DNA of 43,185 bases from Clostridia bacterium (GCA_017466375.1 JAFTUH010000006.1:1-43185), one strand, 5' to 3'; shown: positions 34,342 through 42,836, numbered from the stretch's first letter. The notes: generated from the letters alone by a model not told the origin. Program-made: numbers and translations.

Positions 34342-35730
34342 TTACGATTTATCCGGATCACTGAGGATCGGATCGTCAAAGGTCCGTTTGATATAGTGAC
34401 TGCCCGCGCTGCATTCGACTGCGCCGCAGAGCTCGAGCAACGTAAGTGCGCTCAGAATCTCGGACGTTTTCAAATCGCGCAGAGGAATATCGTCGATCAG
34501 TGTCGGAACATCCGCCGTCATGGCTGCATAGACCTTCTTGGCGGTATCGTCGAGCAGATCGAATCCGATCAGGTTAGCCGGTATCACGTTTTTCGGAGCC
34601 TTTGCTTCGCTTTCGGAAATCTGCGCGTGCATTTTTGCCGGAGTAATAGGCTGTACCGGCTGATGGTTGACAGGTTTGGATTTCTGACGCGGCGGAGTCG
34701 TCTGACGCGGACTCTTGCCGCCGTAATTGCCTTCACCGTAATATTGTGGGCTGTCGCTCGCCCGGACATGCAGGCGAACGGCGACATCCTTTACGTCATC
34801 CGGGGATGCATCCTCGGCGAGAGCTGCCGCGCATGCTTTCAGATTGACGGAATGCGGATAGATAAACTCATAATTCTTCAGAACGTCACCGGCTTCGGTA
34901 ATCGCGCGCGCACCTGTTTTAATGAGGAGATTCGGTGCGGCAGAGCCGCTCTCTCCGATTCTGCCGGGCACGGCATACAGATCCCTCCCCTGATACAGGG
35001 CGTGACGTGCGGTGATAAGCGAACCGCTTTTCAGATCACCCTCCACCACGACGACTGCGTCGCAAAAACCGCTGATAATTCGGTTTCGCACAGGAAAATT
35101 CTTGCCCGCAGGCGGTGTTCCCGGCGGATATTCGGTGATGATCGCTCCCTCTTTCACCACACGCTTGAACAGATCCTTATGCTCATTCGGATACACGATA
35201 TCGATACCGCAGCCGAGCACACCGACCGTGATACCACCGCCGCTGAGTGCGCCCGCCATTGCCATACCGTCTACGCCGAGCGCAAGACCGCTGACAAGAA
35301 CGGCGCCGCCTGCGCCAAGTCCGCGACCGATACTGTACGCCATCTGCCGTCCGTAATCGGTCATTTTACGCGTACCGACAACGGCGCAGGCACAGTTTTT
35401 CTCAAAATCGGGCAGTTCACCGGCACAGTACAGCACGCACGGAATATCGCGAAGCTGGTAGAGCGTTTTCGGATAGCGCGCATCCATCGGTGTAAGGATT
35501 GTGACACCCGCGCGGTCGCAAAAGCGGATAATCTCAAGGGCATCGGATGTATCTTTATTGGAGAGTCGCGAAAGGAGCGCAATATCCTTATCCAGCGCCG
35601 CCGCAAGTGCTTTGCGATCCGCGTTCAGGATATTTTCGGGCGTTTCAAACTGTCTGAGAAGCGACAGCGGCACACGGCTTCCCGCGCCGCAGGCGAGAGA
35701 CAGCCATATCCAGGCAAGACGTGCGTCCAT
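34342..35730 (-). CDS. dprA: DNA-processing protein DprA
   Basis: DprA/Smf loads RecA onto incoming single-stranded DNA during transformation and is conserved even in non-competent Firmicutes. The 462-residue protein has a short N-terminal helical domain and a Rossmann-like core with GTRKMTDYGRQ, VSGLALGVDGMAM, GCGIDIVYP, FPVRNRIISG and GSLITARHA. A long low-complexity linker (Lys/Pro/Gln-rich) leads to a C-terminal winged helix (LKTSEILSALTLLELCGAVE). The usual SGLARGIDxxAH motif reads SGLALGVDGMAM, so the Arg and His are replaced. I chose ATG 35730 because AAAGGAG lies 6 bases upstream. It sits between the rRNA methyltransferase gene and topA. Confidence 0.93.
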   Translation of the reverse strand: MDARLAWIWLSLACGAGSRVPLSLLRQFETPENILNADRKALAAALDKDIALLSRLSNKDTSDALEIIRFCDRAGVTILTPMDARYPKTLYQLRDIPCVLYCAGELPDFEKNCACAVVGTRKMTDYGRQMAYSIGRGLGAGGAVLVSGLALGVDGMAMAGALSGGGITVGVLGCGIDIVYPNEHKDLFKRVVKEGAIITEYPPGTPPAGKNFPVRNRIISGFCDAVVVVEGDLKSGSLITARHALYQGRDLYAVPGRIGESGSAAPNLLIKTGARAITEAGDVLKNYEFIYPHSVNLKACAAALAEDASPDDVKDVAVRLHVRASDSPQYYGEGNYGGKSPRQTTPPRQKSKPVNHQPVQPITPAKMHAQISESEAKAPKNVIPANLIGFDLLDDTAKKVYAAMTADVPTLIDDIPLRDLKTSEILSALTLLELCGAVECSAGSHYIKRTFDDPILSDPDKS

Positions 35731-35750
35731 GTTGTACTCCTTTCGGGCGA

Positions 35751-36608
35751 TCAGCCGAATGTTCTGTAATATTCCCACATAAGAACCGCAGCGGCACCTG
35801 CCGCATTGAGCGACTCCGTATTGGGAGCCATGGGGATACGGATGACACCGTCGGAAGCTGAAAGAATCGACGCACGAACGCCGTGCCCCTCATTTCCGAT
35901 CACGATGCAGTCATCGGCGCGCAGAGGATCCTGTCCTAAGGTGAGCGAATTATCACCGAGCGCAGCAGAAAGGACGCGTCTGCCGCTTTTCCGGATCATC
36001 AAAAGACGCCTTGTAAGCGAATCACACACGTCAACAGGCATCCGGAACAGCGTCCCCATAGCGGCACGGACCGTTTTCGGATGATAGATATCGGCACAGT
36101 GACCGAGCAGAATGCGCTCATAACCAAAAGCGGCGGCAGTACGGATGATCGTTCCGAGATTCCCGGGATCCTGCACGCTGTCCACGGCGAGAATCCTTTT
36201 TTCGACAGGGATGTCATCGCAATCCTCCGCAGAAAGTGTGCGATGGATACGCGACAAAGGCGCAAGGACAGTGATGATCCCCTGGGGAGCGTTCTCCGTG
36301 GAAATCTTCTCAAACACCTGTGTCGGAAGCACGAGAACCCGTGCGGACCTCGGTGCGCGGCGGGCAATCGCGAGCGTATGCGCGTCCGCCGTTCCATCAT
36401 CACTGCGGATGAGAATATACCGGATTTCCTCCATGCCTGCTGCTTCCTCGGAGAGTTTGATGCCCTCTGCAAGAAACAGTCCCTGCTCTGCGCGGTGCTT
36501 AGCGAGAGACAGTTTTCCCAGCGAGACGACGGTCGCGTTCGCACGGGAGGTTATTGTCTCCGCGTGTGGAAGAATGTCGAAAATTCTCTGCATCATGAAT
36601 TTCACCAT
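35751..36608 (-). CDS. TrmH/SpoU-family RNA 2'-O-methyltransferase
   Basis: A SPOUT-fold methyltransferase of 285 residues. The N-terminal substrate-binding domain (about 18-110) precedes the SAM-binding trefoil-knot domain with DSVQDPGNLGTIIRTAAAFG, VRAAMGTLFRMPV, IVIGNEGHGV and IRIPMAPNTESLNAAGAAAVLMWEY. These are the SpoU motifs 1-3. The target may be 23S rRNA (RlmB/TsnR-like) but is not readable from sequence. There is no clear SD: in-frame ATGs lie at 36608, 36596 and 36593. The start is only 8 bases beyond the rplT terminator, so transcription probably comes from read-through. Confidence 0.9.
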   Translation of the reverse strand: MVKFMMQRIFDILPHAETITSRANATVVSLGKLSLAKHRAEQGLFLAEGIKLSEEAAGMEEIRYILIRSDDGTADAHTLAIARRAPRSARVLVLPTQVFEKISTENAPQGIITVLAPLSRIHRTLSAEDCDDIPVEKRILAVDSVQDPGNLGTIIRTAAAFGYERILLGHCADIYHPKTVRAAMGTLFRMPVDVCDSLTRRLLMIRKSGRRVLSAALGDNSLTLGQDPLRADDCIVIGNEGHGVRASILSASDGVIRIPMAPNTESLNAAGAAAVLMWEYYRTFG

Positions 36609-36615
36609 GTATCAT

Positions 36616-36640
36616 AAAAACCCGGTTAAACCGGGTTTTT
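36616..36640 (-). terminator. Terminator after rplT
   Basis: Minus strand: AAAAACCCGG and CCGGGTTTTT form a perfect 10-base-pair stem with a 5-base loop and a T-rich end, 6 bases after the rplT stop. The next gene starts 8 bases further on. Confidence 0.88.
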
Positions 36641-36646
36641 ATCTAA

Positions 36647-37000
36647 TCAAAGGGCAGCCTTTGCCTTCTCTGCGAGAGCCGCGAATGCTTCCTTGTCGGA
36701 AACTGCGATCTCTGCGAGCATCTTTCTGTTCAGCTCGATGCCTGCCTTCTTAAGACCGTTCATGAAGGTGGAGTAGTTCATGCCGCATACCTTCGCCTGA
36801 GCGGAGATACGGGTGATCCACAGTCTTCTGAAGTCTCTCTTCTTCTGCTTTCTGCCGATATATGCGTAGTTGCCGCTCTTCATTACGGCCTGCTTAGCCA
36901 TCTTGAAGTGCTTGCTCTTGCTTCCCCAGTAACCCTTTGCAGCCTTGAGGATCTTATTTCTTCTCTTGCGCGTCATCAGCGCGCCCTTTACTCTTGCCAT
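36647..37000 (-). CDS. rplT: 50S ribosomal protein L20
   Basis: A 117-residue basic protein of standard length. It starts [20 protein letters not shown], has the conserved [21 protein letters not shown] and [21 protein letters not shown] segments. L20 is needed early in 50S assembly and, in Firmicutes and E. coli, represses its own operon by binding the infC leader or an upstream mRNA site. The ATG at 37000 follows AAAGGAAAT. It lies 58 bases after rpmI, in the infC-rpmI-rplT order. Confidence 0.97.
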   Translation of the reverse strand: MARVKGALMTRKRRNKILKAAKGYWGSKSKHFKMAKQAVMKSGNYAYIGRKQKKRDFRRLWITRISAQAKVCGMNYSTFMNGLKKAGIELNRKMLAEIAVSDKEAFAALAEKAKAAL

Positions 37001-37058
37001 CGTTTTATTTCCTTTCGTTATTTCAATGTACTTTCCCGCAAGTCACGCGGGGCGCTGA

Positions 37059-37253
37059 TTACTTATTGATGAGTCTCTTGACGTTTGCTGCCATTGCCTC
37101 AGAAAGCATCTGGCTGCCGCGGAGGTGTCTCTTCTGCTTTGCGGTCTTACCGCCGAGGTTGTGGCGATGATGATCGTGGAACATCTTTACCTTGCCGCTG
37201 CCGGTTACGGTGAATCTTTTGGAGGACGCCTTATGCGTTTTGATCTTTCCCAT
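37059..37253 (-). CDS. rpmI: 50S ribosomal protein L35
   Basis: A 64-residue basic protein with the L35 pattern MGKIKTHKASSKRFTVTGSGK and HNLGGKTAKQKRHLRG. The length matches the family. The start ATG at 37253 follows AAAGGAT. It is the middle gene of infC-rpmI-rplT, 69 bases after infC. Confidence 0.97.
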   Translation of the reverse strand: MGKIKTHKASSKRFTVTGSGKVKMFHDHHRHNLGGKTAKQKRHLRGSQMLSEAMAANVKRLINK

Positions 37254-37322
37254 TGTTATAATCCTTTCGGTTTGTTATTTTGTTTTGTGCGATACAGTGA
37301 ATACTGAGCTATGGCGGAACCG

Positions 37323-37847
37323 TTATTTCGCCGCTGTCTGCTTCTGCGGTGCGATGAACATGATCGCCTGTCTTCCCTCAAGGGTCGGCTTCTTATCAAC
37401 GCTTCCGTATTCGGAGCACGCCTCTGCGAAGCGATCCATGATTTCCTGACCGAGAGCCTGGTGAGCCATCTCACGGCCGCGGAATTTCAGGCAGACACGG
37501 ACTTTGTTGCCATCCTGCAGAAAACGGATTGCACGATTGACCTTGGTATCAAAATCGTGAGTGTCAATACGGCAGGACAGCTGTACTTCCTTGATCTCAA
37601 CTGTCGTCTGCTTCTTTTTGGCTTCCTTCTCGCGCTTGTCGCACTCGTAACGGTATTTGCCGTAATCCATTGCGCGGCAGACAGGCGGTGTTGCCTGCGG
37701 TGCGATGAGGACAAGGTCCACACCGTGGTCATACGCATACGCACGGGCCTGGCTCAGTGTCATAATGCCGAGCTGATTGCCTTCCTCGTCGAGCATGCGT
37801 GCTTCTTTGATTTTGATCTGATCGTTGATCAACAGTTCCTTTGCTAT
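37323..37847 (-). CDS. infC: Translation initiation factor IF-3
   Basis: IF-3 binds the 30S subunit, keeps it apart from 50S and checks start codon choice. The 174-residue protein (IAKELLINDQIKIKEARMLDE...) has the N-terminal domain, the linker YGKYRYECDKREKEAKKKQ and the C-terminal domain ending MFIAPQKQ. The frame is open to 37988, but conservation starts at codon 37847, which is ATA: GGGGGTG lies 7 bases upstream, and ATA aligns with the known AUU start of Bacillus infC (SKDFIINEQ). A TTG at 37853 is in frame but only 3 bases from the GGGGG core. Non-standard infC starts let IF-3 repress its own translation. First gene of infC-rpmI-rplT. Confidence 0.93.
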   Translation of the reverse strand: MAKELLINDQIKIKEARMLDEEGNQLGIMTLSQARAYAYDHGVDLVLIAPQATPPVCRAMDYGKYRYECDKREKEAKKKQTTVEIKEVQLSCRIDTHDFDTKVNRAIRFLQDGNKVRVCLKFRGREMAHQALGQEIMDRFAEACSEYGSVDKKPTLEGRQAIMFIAPQKQTAAK

Positions 37848-37985
37848 AGTCAAGCACCCCCAGTAATAATGAAAATAGAGCCGCAAAACGGCTCCATTCT
37901 GTACAATAACAATTTCTGTGAAATTGTTTATTGACCGTACGCGCGGTGCGGTACGGTGAGAACGGAACAGTTCTACTTTGTTTTC
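37848..37985 (-). promoter_or_regulatory. Structured infC leader, L20-leader-like attenuator candidate
   Basis: About 138 bases between the promoter and infC. Three stems appear on the transcript: ACCGTAC/GTACGGT (37957-37934), AACAATTTC/GAAATTGTT (37928-37908) and GAGCCG/CGGCTC (37894-37878), the last followed by TATTTT. That last hairpin resembles an intrinsic terminator placed ahead of the SD. Firmicute infC leaders are known to bind L20 and terminate early; this assignment is by context and structure, not by match to the Rfam model. Confidence 0.55.
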
Positions 37986-37991
37986 CATGGT

Positions 37992-38020
37992 ATTATAGCA
38001 CAGTCCGTTCTCTTTGTCAA
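37992..38020 (-). promoter_or_regulatory. Perfect consensus promoter of infC-rpmI-rplT
   Basis: Minus strand: TTGACA (38020-38015), a 17-base spacer, then TATAAT (37997-37992). It starts 4 bases after the stop codon of the upstream permease gene, with no terminator between, so permease transcripts may run into infC. Confidence 0.92.
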
Positions 38021-38024
38021 TAGG

Positions 38025-39155
38025 TTATGAGAAAATTTTATCGTTTTTTCTCCATGCGTATTTTTCAAGGACACAGTAGCGTACGGCAAGTATTCCTGCG
38101 GCAAGGACAAGCGATCCGAGTGCTGCGGCAAGCCACAGCAGAGGTGCGTCGGCGATCCGCCAAAGCCAATAGCTCGGCAACACGGCACGAACGGCACCGA
38201 TCACGGGGGAAAGCAGCGCGGCATCCGTATAAATCGGGCACAGCGCCAGGGATGCGATCACAAAAAGCGGAAGGAGAAGGCGCATCGGCTCTCTGCCCGG
38301 CAAAAGCGCGGAAAGGATACATCCCGTTCCAAGCAGCAGCAGAACGTAGACGGGCACAGCAGGCAGAATCTGCAGGGCAAATCTCGTTTTCTCACAGAGA
38401 CCGACTGCCAGCAAGGACAGACATACCGCTGCGGTGATCAGCGCACAGCGAACGAGGGCGCCCGGGACGAGCACCGATTTCATACCTTGACGAAGACCGA
38501 TACGGCGTGACATCGCGGGAAAATCGCCGCACAGCAAATCCGCCGCCGAGGAGAAAACAAGCACCATCACAAAATCGGCTACCGTGCCCATCGTAAGGGA
38601 TTTCACCTTTCCGTTTTCGGGAACCGCTGCGCCGTCCTCCGTAACAACGTCGAATGCGAAGGCATAGCCGTCACCGAGCATGCCGAAATATTGTTCAAGC
38701 ATCTCCGCCTCTGTCACGCCCGTGCCGGCGAAGCCTTCGGCGGCAATATACGGTGCACGCTCGCGAAAAATCGCCGCCGACACGAGATTCAGATACGTAT
38801 CGTGCAGATAGGAGGACGGCGAACGGACAAATTGAACGGCGTTTTCGATATCCCCGTTTCGCACACAGTCTGCAAAATCGGCAGGAAGCGTAACACCGCA
38901 GTCGATGCTTCCCTGCTCCACCGCTTTTTCCATATGGAGAGGATCGTCAAAGAGGAAAAAGCCGTTTTCAAGCAAGCAAGAAACCACGCGCGCCCCCTCC
39001 TCGGACCGGCTCAAATCACACACGCCCGCCGGTGCTTTTCTGCCGGCGGTATCGGAAAGACCGACAAAGAGAACCGCTCCGACGGTGATGCCGAGAAGCA
39101 GAAGAAATCCGATCGACCGAAAGGTTCGTCTGAGTGCAAGAAGGCAGACCGTCAT
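38025..39155 (-). CDS. ABC-2 type transporter permease, second
   Basis: A 376-residue membrane protein with the ABC-2 layout: one N-terminal membrane segment (about 12-35), a large outward domain (about 36-190), then five hydrophobic segments up to residue 365 and a basic cytoplasmic tail. It shares this plan with the preceding permease and probably pairs with it as a heterodimer. The start overlaps the first permease stop as TGATG (1 base). Substrate unknown. It is the last gene of the four-gene ABC operon; the infC promoter begins 4 bases after its stop. Confidence 0.78.
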   Translation of the reverse strand: MTVCLLALRRTFRSIGFLLLLGITVGAVLFVGLSDTAGRKAPAGVCDLSRSEEGARVVSCLLENGFFLFDDPLHMEKAVEQGSIDCGVTLPADFADCVRNGDIENAVQFVRSPSSYLHDTYLNLVSAAIFRERAPYIAAEGFAGTGVTEAEMLEQYFGMLGDGYAFAFDVVTEDGAAVPENGKVKSLTMGTVADFVMVLVFSSAADLLCGDFPAMSRRIGLRQGMKSVLVPGALVRCALITAAVCLSLLAVGLCEKTRFALQILPAVPVYVLLLLGTGCILSALLPGREPMRLLLPLFVIASLALCPIYTDAALLSPVIGAVRAVLPSYWLWRIADAPLLWLAAALGSLVLAAGILAVRYCVLEKYAWRKNDKIFS

Positions 39156-40342
39156 CAGGCATCCCCTCCTATCCGTTCGTTTTCAAGAGAGCGGAGGCAC
39201 CAAAGCACGGCAGCAAGCGCGTACACAATCGATAAAACGGCGATCACGGGAGAAATCCGCCCTCCGAACAGTGGCGAAAGGAGACTGCGGACAACGCCGA
39301 AGGGAGAGTACTCGCCTATCCAAAGGAGGATATCGGGCAAAATCTGCCGAGGGAGAATACCGCCGCAGAGAAACAGTCCCGCAATCGCCAAAAACGCGTT
39401 GACGGCCGTGCCCGACTCTGTAGCGAGCGTAATAGCCGTTCCGATCACGGAAGCAAGCAGAACAGCGGCAACACCGCCGATCACAGCAAGCGGATCGGGG
39501 GTGAGAATCTGCGAAGCCCACGGCAGCAGGAGCAGCAAAAGGATCGCACGGAACAAAAACGGGTAACCGATTTTACCCAGAAGAAACGCACCGTCACGGA
39601 CACCGGATGCACGCAGTCGGCACAGCATCGGACGCGAAAAATCCGACCGGCAGAGCTTTGCAAAGAAAAGCGCACAGAGAAACAGCAAAAACGAAATCCA
39701 GCTTACCGCGTAATGGGCGTCCGTACTCATGGACGTGCCCGCGTAATCTGTCACGGTAATATCAAAATACGTATCCCGTGCGCTCATAGCCTCGTTCAGC
39801 AGAGTGGAATTCACCTCCGCAAGGCAGTCCCGGCGGAGCGTATAGTCAAGCCCTTTCTCCATAGCCAGAATATCACCGCCGATCGCAGCATACTGCCCTG
39901 CCGCAAGCATGACCTCGCCGAAGCGCGCCGTGCTCGACACTACGTCGGAATTGGAAACAGAGGCAGGAGACAGAATAATCTGTCCCCTGCTCATTTTTCC
40001 GCCGGTAATATCACCGATAAAATTTTCGGGCAACACGATAATCGCCGCGATTTCCCCGGCTTTCAGTGCTTTTTCTGCTTTTCTCATGCTGTACTTTTCG
40101 ATTTCCAGAACATCAGATATATAATCCGTTCCGGAGACGGCATTGATCAGAAGACGGCTGGCAACGGTGTCCTCCCCATCGACGACTGCTGCTTTTACGG
40201 GCACAAAAACGTCCTCAGCACCGCGAAGTGCCGATACGGCGGCGCCAGCGCACACAAGTCCGAAAACAAGGGTGAGAAGCAGCGCCGACAGCAAACAGCG
40301 GACGAAAAGCACGCCATCCCGTTTCAGCATGGAGAAAAACAT
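39155..40342 (-). CDS. ABC-2 type transporter permease, first
   Basis: A 395-residue membrane protein with an N-terminal membrane segment (about 14-37), an extracytoplasmic domain of some 175 residues (AVVDGEDTVASRLLINAV ... VTDYAGTSMS), and five or six membrane segments from about 215 to 380. This is the layout of ABC2_membrane_3/YhgE-like permeases, which often move lipids, peptides or drugs outward. The ATG at 40342 follows AAAGGAAC. It lies 27 bases after the unassigned acidic protein and overlaps the second permease gene by 1 base. Confidence 0.8.
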   Translation of the reverse strand: MFFSMLKRDGVLFVRCLLSALLLTLVFGLVCAGAAVSALRGAEDVFVPVKAAVVDGEDTVASRLLINAVSGTDYISDVLEIEKYSMRKAEKALKAGEIAAIIVLPENFIGDITGGKMSRGQIILSPASVSNSDVVSSTARFGEVMLAAGQYAAIGGDILAMEKGLDYTLRRDCLAEVNSTLLNEAMSARDTYFDITVTDYAGTSMSTDAHYAVSWISFLLFLCALFFAKLCRSDFSRPMLCRLRASGVRDGAFLLGKIGYPFLFRAILLLLLLPWASQILTPDPLAVIGGVAAVLLASVIGTAITLATESGTAVNAFLAIAGLFLCGGILPRQILPDILLWIGEYSPFGVVRSLLSPLFGGRISPVIAVLSIVYALAAVLWCLRSLENERIGGDA

Positions 40343-40369
40343 AATTCGTACGTTCCTTTCAAAGGATCA

Positions 40370-42016
40370 TCAGCCAAGCAGCATGTCAAGATCCTCAAGA
40401 ATCTCGTAAAGGATCTCCTTGACCTCGTCGGCATCCATATTGAACAGATCGGTGTACTCGGTGATTTCGGGCATCTTATCGGTGTATGTAGTCGTAACCG
40501 TAATGCCGAGATCGTACGCTTCGTCCTCAACGGCGAACGTATCCAGCATGAGAACGGCGCCTTCCTTATCACTGAGGTAATTACCGTCCAGTTCAGCGAC
40601 CTCTCCGTAGAAGTCCAGCGTCAGTGCAAAATCACCGTCGTTCTTGTCCCAGCGGTAATCACAGTCCACAAGAGATTCGTTATCTGCAAGGATCTCGAAA
40701 GCTGCTTCGTACGCGTCCTTGGTGTTCTCCTCGACTTCAAAAGCAGCCTCGATCACCGTATATCCGTCATCCACACAGAGGAAAATCTCCGTCATTTCGC
40801 TCGGCTTCGGACCCGCGTAGACCTCGATCTTCATCGATTCACCGTCAATCTCGCCGTCAAGAACCGCACCGACAAGATATTTGCCGCTCTTGCTTACGTA
40901 GAACGTGAGGCTGATGTCGATCTCCGTCTCCTCAACCGTGCCGCTCTCCTTGGCGGTTTCCATATCCGTCAAAAACTCTGCAAGCTGCAGGTAAAACTCA
41001 TCGACGATTTCATCAGAATCGAGCTCGTCATAGTACATCTCCGCAAGAAAATCCGCAATCGCTTCAGCGTTTTCCTCAAGAAATGCACGAACCTTCGGTG
41101 ACTCATTGACATACTCAGCCATATCGTAGAGGATATTAAACAGACCAAGCGAATCAATCGAGACGGTAACAGCCGTCGTCTTGCAGTCTTTTCCAGCAAA
41201 CACGAGCGTCTCATTGGACGATTCTACCGTGAAGTGTTCATCGGCAGACTTCTTCAGCTCGATCAAAAAATCGGCAAAGAGAAGCGCGGCATCCTTGGAA
41301 AAATCCTCGCTGACGGGCAGACCGCCAAACATCTCGATAATATCCTGCGCCTCAAGACCGATAGAAAACTCGCCGTCCATACCGAAAGCGGAATTGTCGA
41401 ATTTGTCAGCGAAGGAATCAAAAGCAAATCCGTATGCATCATCCCCGAAGAGAACGTCGGATGCGACTGCCATGCGCTCCTCGTCAAAAACAGCTGTCAA
41501 ATCGAACACATCGATTCCGCCAACATTGACAGCGGCAACAACTGCAGAAGCGGGGGTATCGTCGGCGTAAATCTTCATTGATGCGTCACCGCTGACGGCA
41601 GCGTAGCCGACAAAACTCTTCATGAACGTGGCAAGATCAACGGAAACCTCGACGCTGCCGCCGTTCAGATTGGATTCGGGTGTTTCAAGCAGCTCTTCCA
41701 TCGTATTCCCGAACGCATCGGACACGAGATTCAGCGGATTCTGCGCCCGAATAAGCGCGGCGGCACCAAACACAAGTGCAGACAAAAGAGCCACGGACAA
41801 AAGAACTACTCCGACAATCATGAAAGCATTCTTTTTCGCAGGCTTGGCGGGCGTCGGCTGCGGATCATCCGGAGGGACGGTCTCCTGATCGGGAGCCGCG
41901 GAAGCCTCCGTCTCCTCGACCGGTTGTTCTACCGCATCCGGCTCCAAAGCAGGCTCCTGCACAGGCTGCTCATTCTGATTCGGCTGCTGATCGTTAAGAT
42001 ACTCATTATTCTGCAT
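40370..42016 (-). CDS. Acidic membrane-anchored protein of unknown function in an ABC operon
   Basis: I do not recognise this 548-residue protein. The first 60 residues are disordered, rich in Gln, Pro and Glu, with no signal peptide. One membrane segment follows at about 64-88 (AFMIVGVVLLSVALLSALVFGAAAL), so the remaining 460 residues should face outward. That region is strongly acidic, few in Cys, with alternating hydrophobic strands (SVEVSVDLATF, IDISLTFYVS, YTVIEAAFEVEENTKDAYEAAFEI) suggesting beta-sheet layers. It has no lipobox or enzyme motif. The ATG follows AAAGGAG by 7 bases. It lies between the ATPase and permease genes, so an accessory or substrate-handling role for the transporter is inferred only from position. 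Confidence 0.7.
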   Translation of the reverse strand: MQNNEYLNDQQPNQNEQPVQEPALEPDAVEQPVEETEASAAPDQETVPPDDPQPTPAKPAKKNAFMIVGVVLLSVALLSALVFGAAALIRAQNPLNLVSDAFGNTMEELLETPESNLNGGSVEVSVDLATFMKSFVGYAAVSGDASMKIYADDTPASAVVAAVNVGGIDVFDLTAVFDEERMAVASDVLFGDDAYGFAFDSFADKFDNSAFGMDGEFSIGLEAQDIIEMFGGLPVSEDFSKDAALLFADFLIELKKSADEHFTVESSNETLVFAGKDCKTTAVTVSIDSLGLFNILYDMAEYVNESPKVRAFLEENAEAIADFLAEMYYDELDSDEIVDEFYLQLAEFLTDMETAKESGTVEETEIDISLTFYVSKSGKYLVGAVLDGEIDGESMKIEVYAGPKPSEMTEIFLCVDDGYTVIEAAFEVEENTKDAYEAAFEILADNESLVDCDYRWDKNDGDFALTLDFYGEVAELDGNYLSDKEGAVLMLDTFAVEDEAYDLGITVTTTYTDKMPEITEYTDLFNMDADEVKEILYEILEDLDMLLG

Positions 42017-42079
42017 GGTAAATCTCCTTTACAATGGAATATTTCGTTTATAGAACATATTGATACGACAAAATCCACA

Positions 42080-42742
42080 TCAGTGGGATAACTTTTCAAA
42101 TATGCGTGCGAAAATTTCACAGAACTGCTGATCATCGGCAGGATCGGCAACTAACTCCTCACGCGAATATGACTGCAGATTCTGCCCTAAAAAGAGGACG
42201 CGGTCACAGAAAGATACAAACTCCATGGGGTCATGACCGACGTAGACAATTTCACACCCCTTCGCCTTGAGCGAATGAATCAATGCAATAAGCTCCCGAC
42301 GGTACACAATATCAAGACCGGCACAAGGCTCGTCGAAAAGAATGACGCGCGGTTCGCCCAGAAGTGCGCAAGCAATACTTAGCTGTTTTTTCATACCACC
42401 CGAAAGTTTTCCGGCTTTCACGTTCATATAGTCGTGCAAATTGAAGGGCAATTCATCCGAAACGGCGGTTTTCGCGAGAGTGGCGAAAAAGCGAAGATTT
42501 TCCGCTACAGTCATATCCTCAAACAATGCGGATCCCTGCGGAATATAGGCTACTCTACCACCGGTCTGAATCCTGCCGGACGACGGGCGCAAGATGCCTG
42601 CGATCAGTGACAGCACGGTGGATTTACCTCGTCCGTTCGCTCCTGCGAGCACGACACATTCAGAACTGGTGACGCGAAAAGAAAGGTGCTCAAGAATCTT
42701 ACGCGATCCGTACGAAAATGAAACGTCACAAATCTCAGTCAT
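42080..42742 (-). CDS. ABC transporter ATP-binding protein
   Basis: A compact 220-residue ATPase. Walker A is GANGRGKST (about 31-39), the Q-loop lies in AYIPQGSALFEDMTVAENL, the signature is LSGGMKKQLSIA, Walker B is RVILFDEP, and the switch His is in VYVGHDPMEF. The frame is open to 42916, but the extension runs into the rRNA terminator region. I chose ATG 42742 (MTEICDVSFSYG) because GGAGG lies 5 bases upstream; the ATG at 42754 contains that SD. It has its own promoter and begins the ABC operon. Confidence 0.92.
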   Translation of the reverse strand: MTEICDVSFSYGSRKILEHLSFRVTSSECVVLAGANGRGKSTVLSLIAGILRPSSGRIQTGGRVAYIPQGSALFEDMTVAENLRFFATLAKTAVSDELPFNLHDYMNVKAGKLSGGMKKQLSIACALLGEPRVILFDEPCAGLDIVYRRELIALIHSLKAKGCEIVYVGHDPMEFVSFCDRVLFLGQNLQSYSREELVADPADDQQFCEIFARIFEKLSH

Positions 42743-42776
42743 ACCGTCCTCCATGCAGCCAACATACCGTGACACT

Positions 42777-42805
42777 ATGATACCATAAAACAGAACCCCT
42801 GTCAA
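42777..42805 (-). promoter_or_regulatory. Promoter of the ABC transporter operon
   Basis: Minus strand: TTGACA (42805-42800), a 17-base spacer, then TATCAT (42782-42777). It lies between the rRNA terminator and the ATPase start, so the operon is transcribed independently of the rRNA. Confidence 0.82.
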
Positions 42806-42836
42806 GCGTGGCGCATCGGAAGCAATCTCAGAAAAC

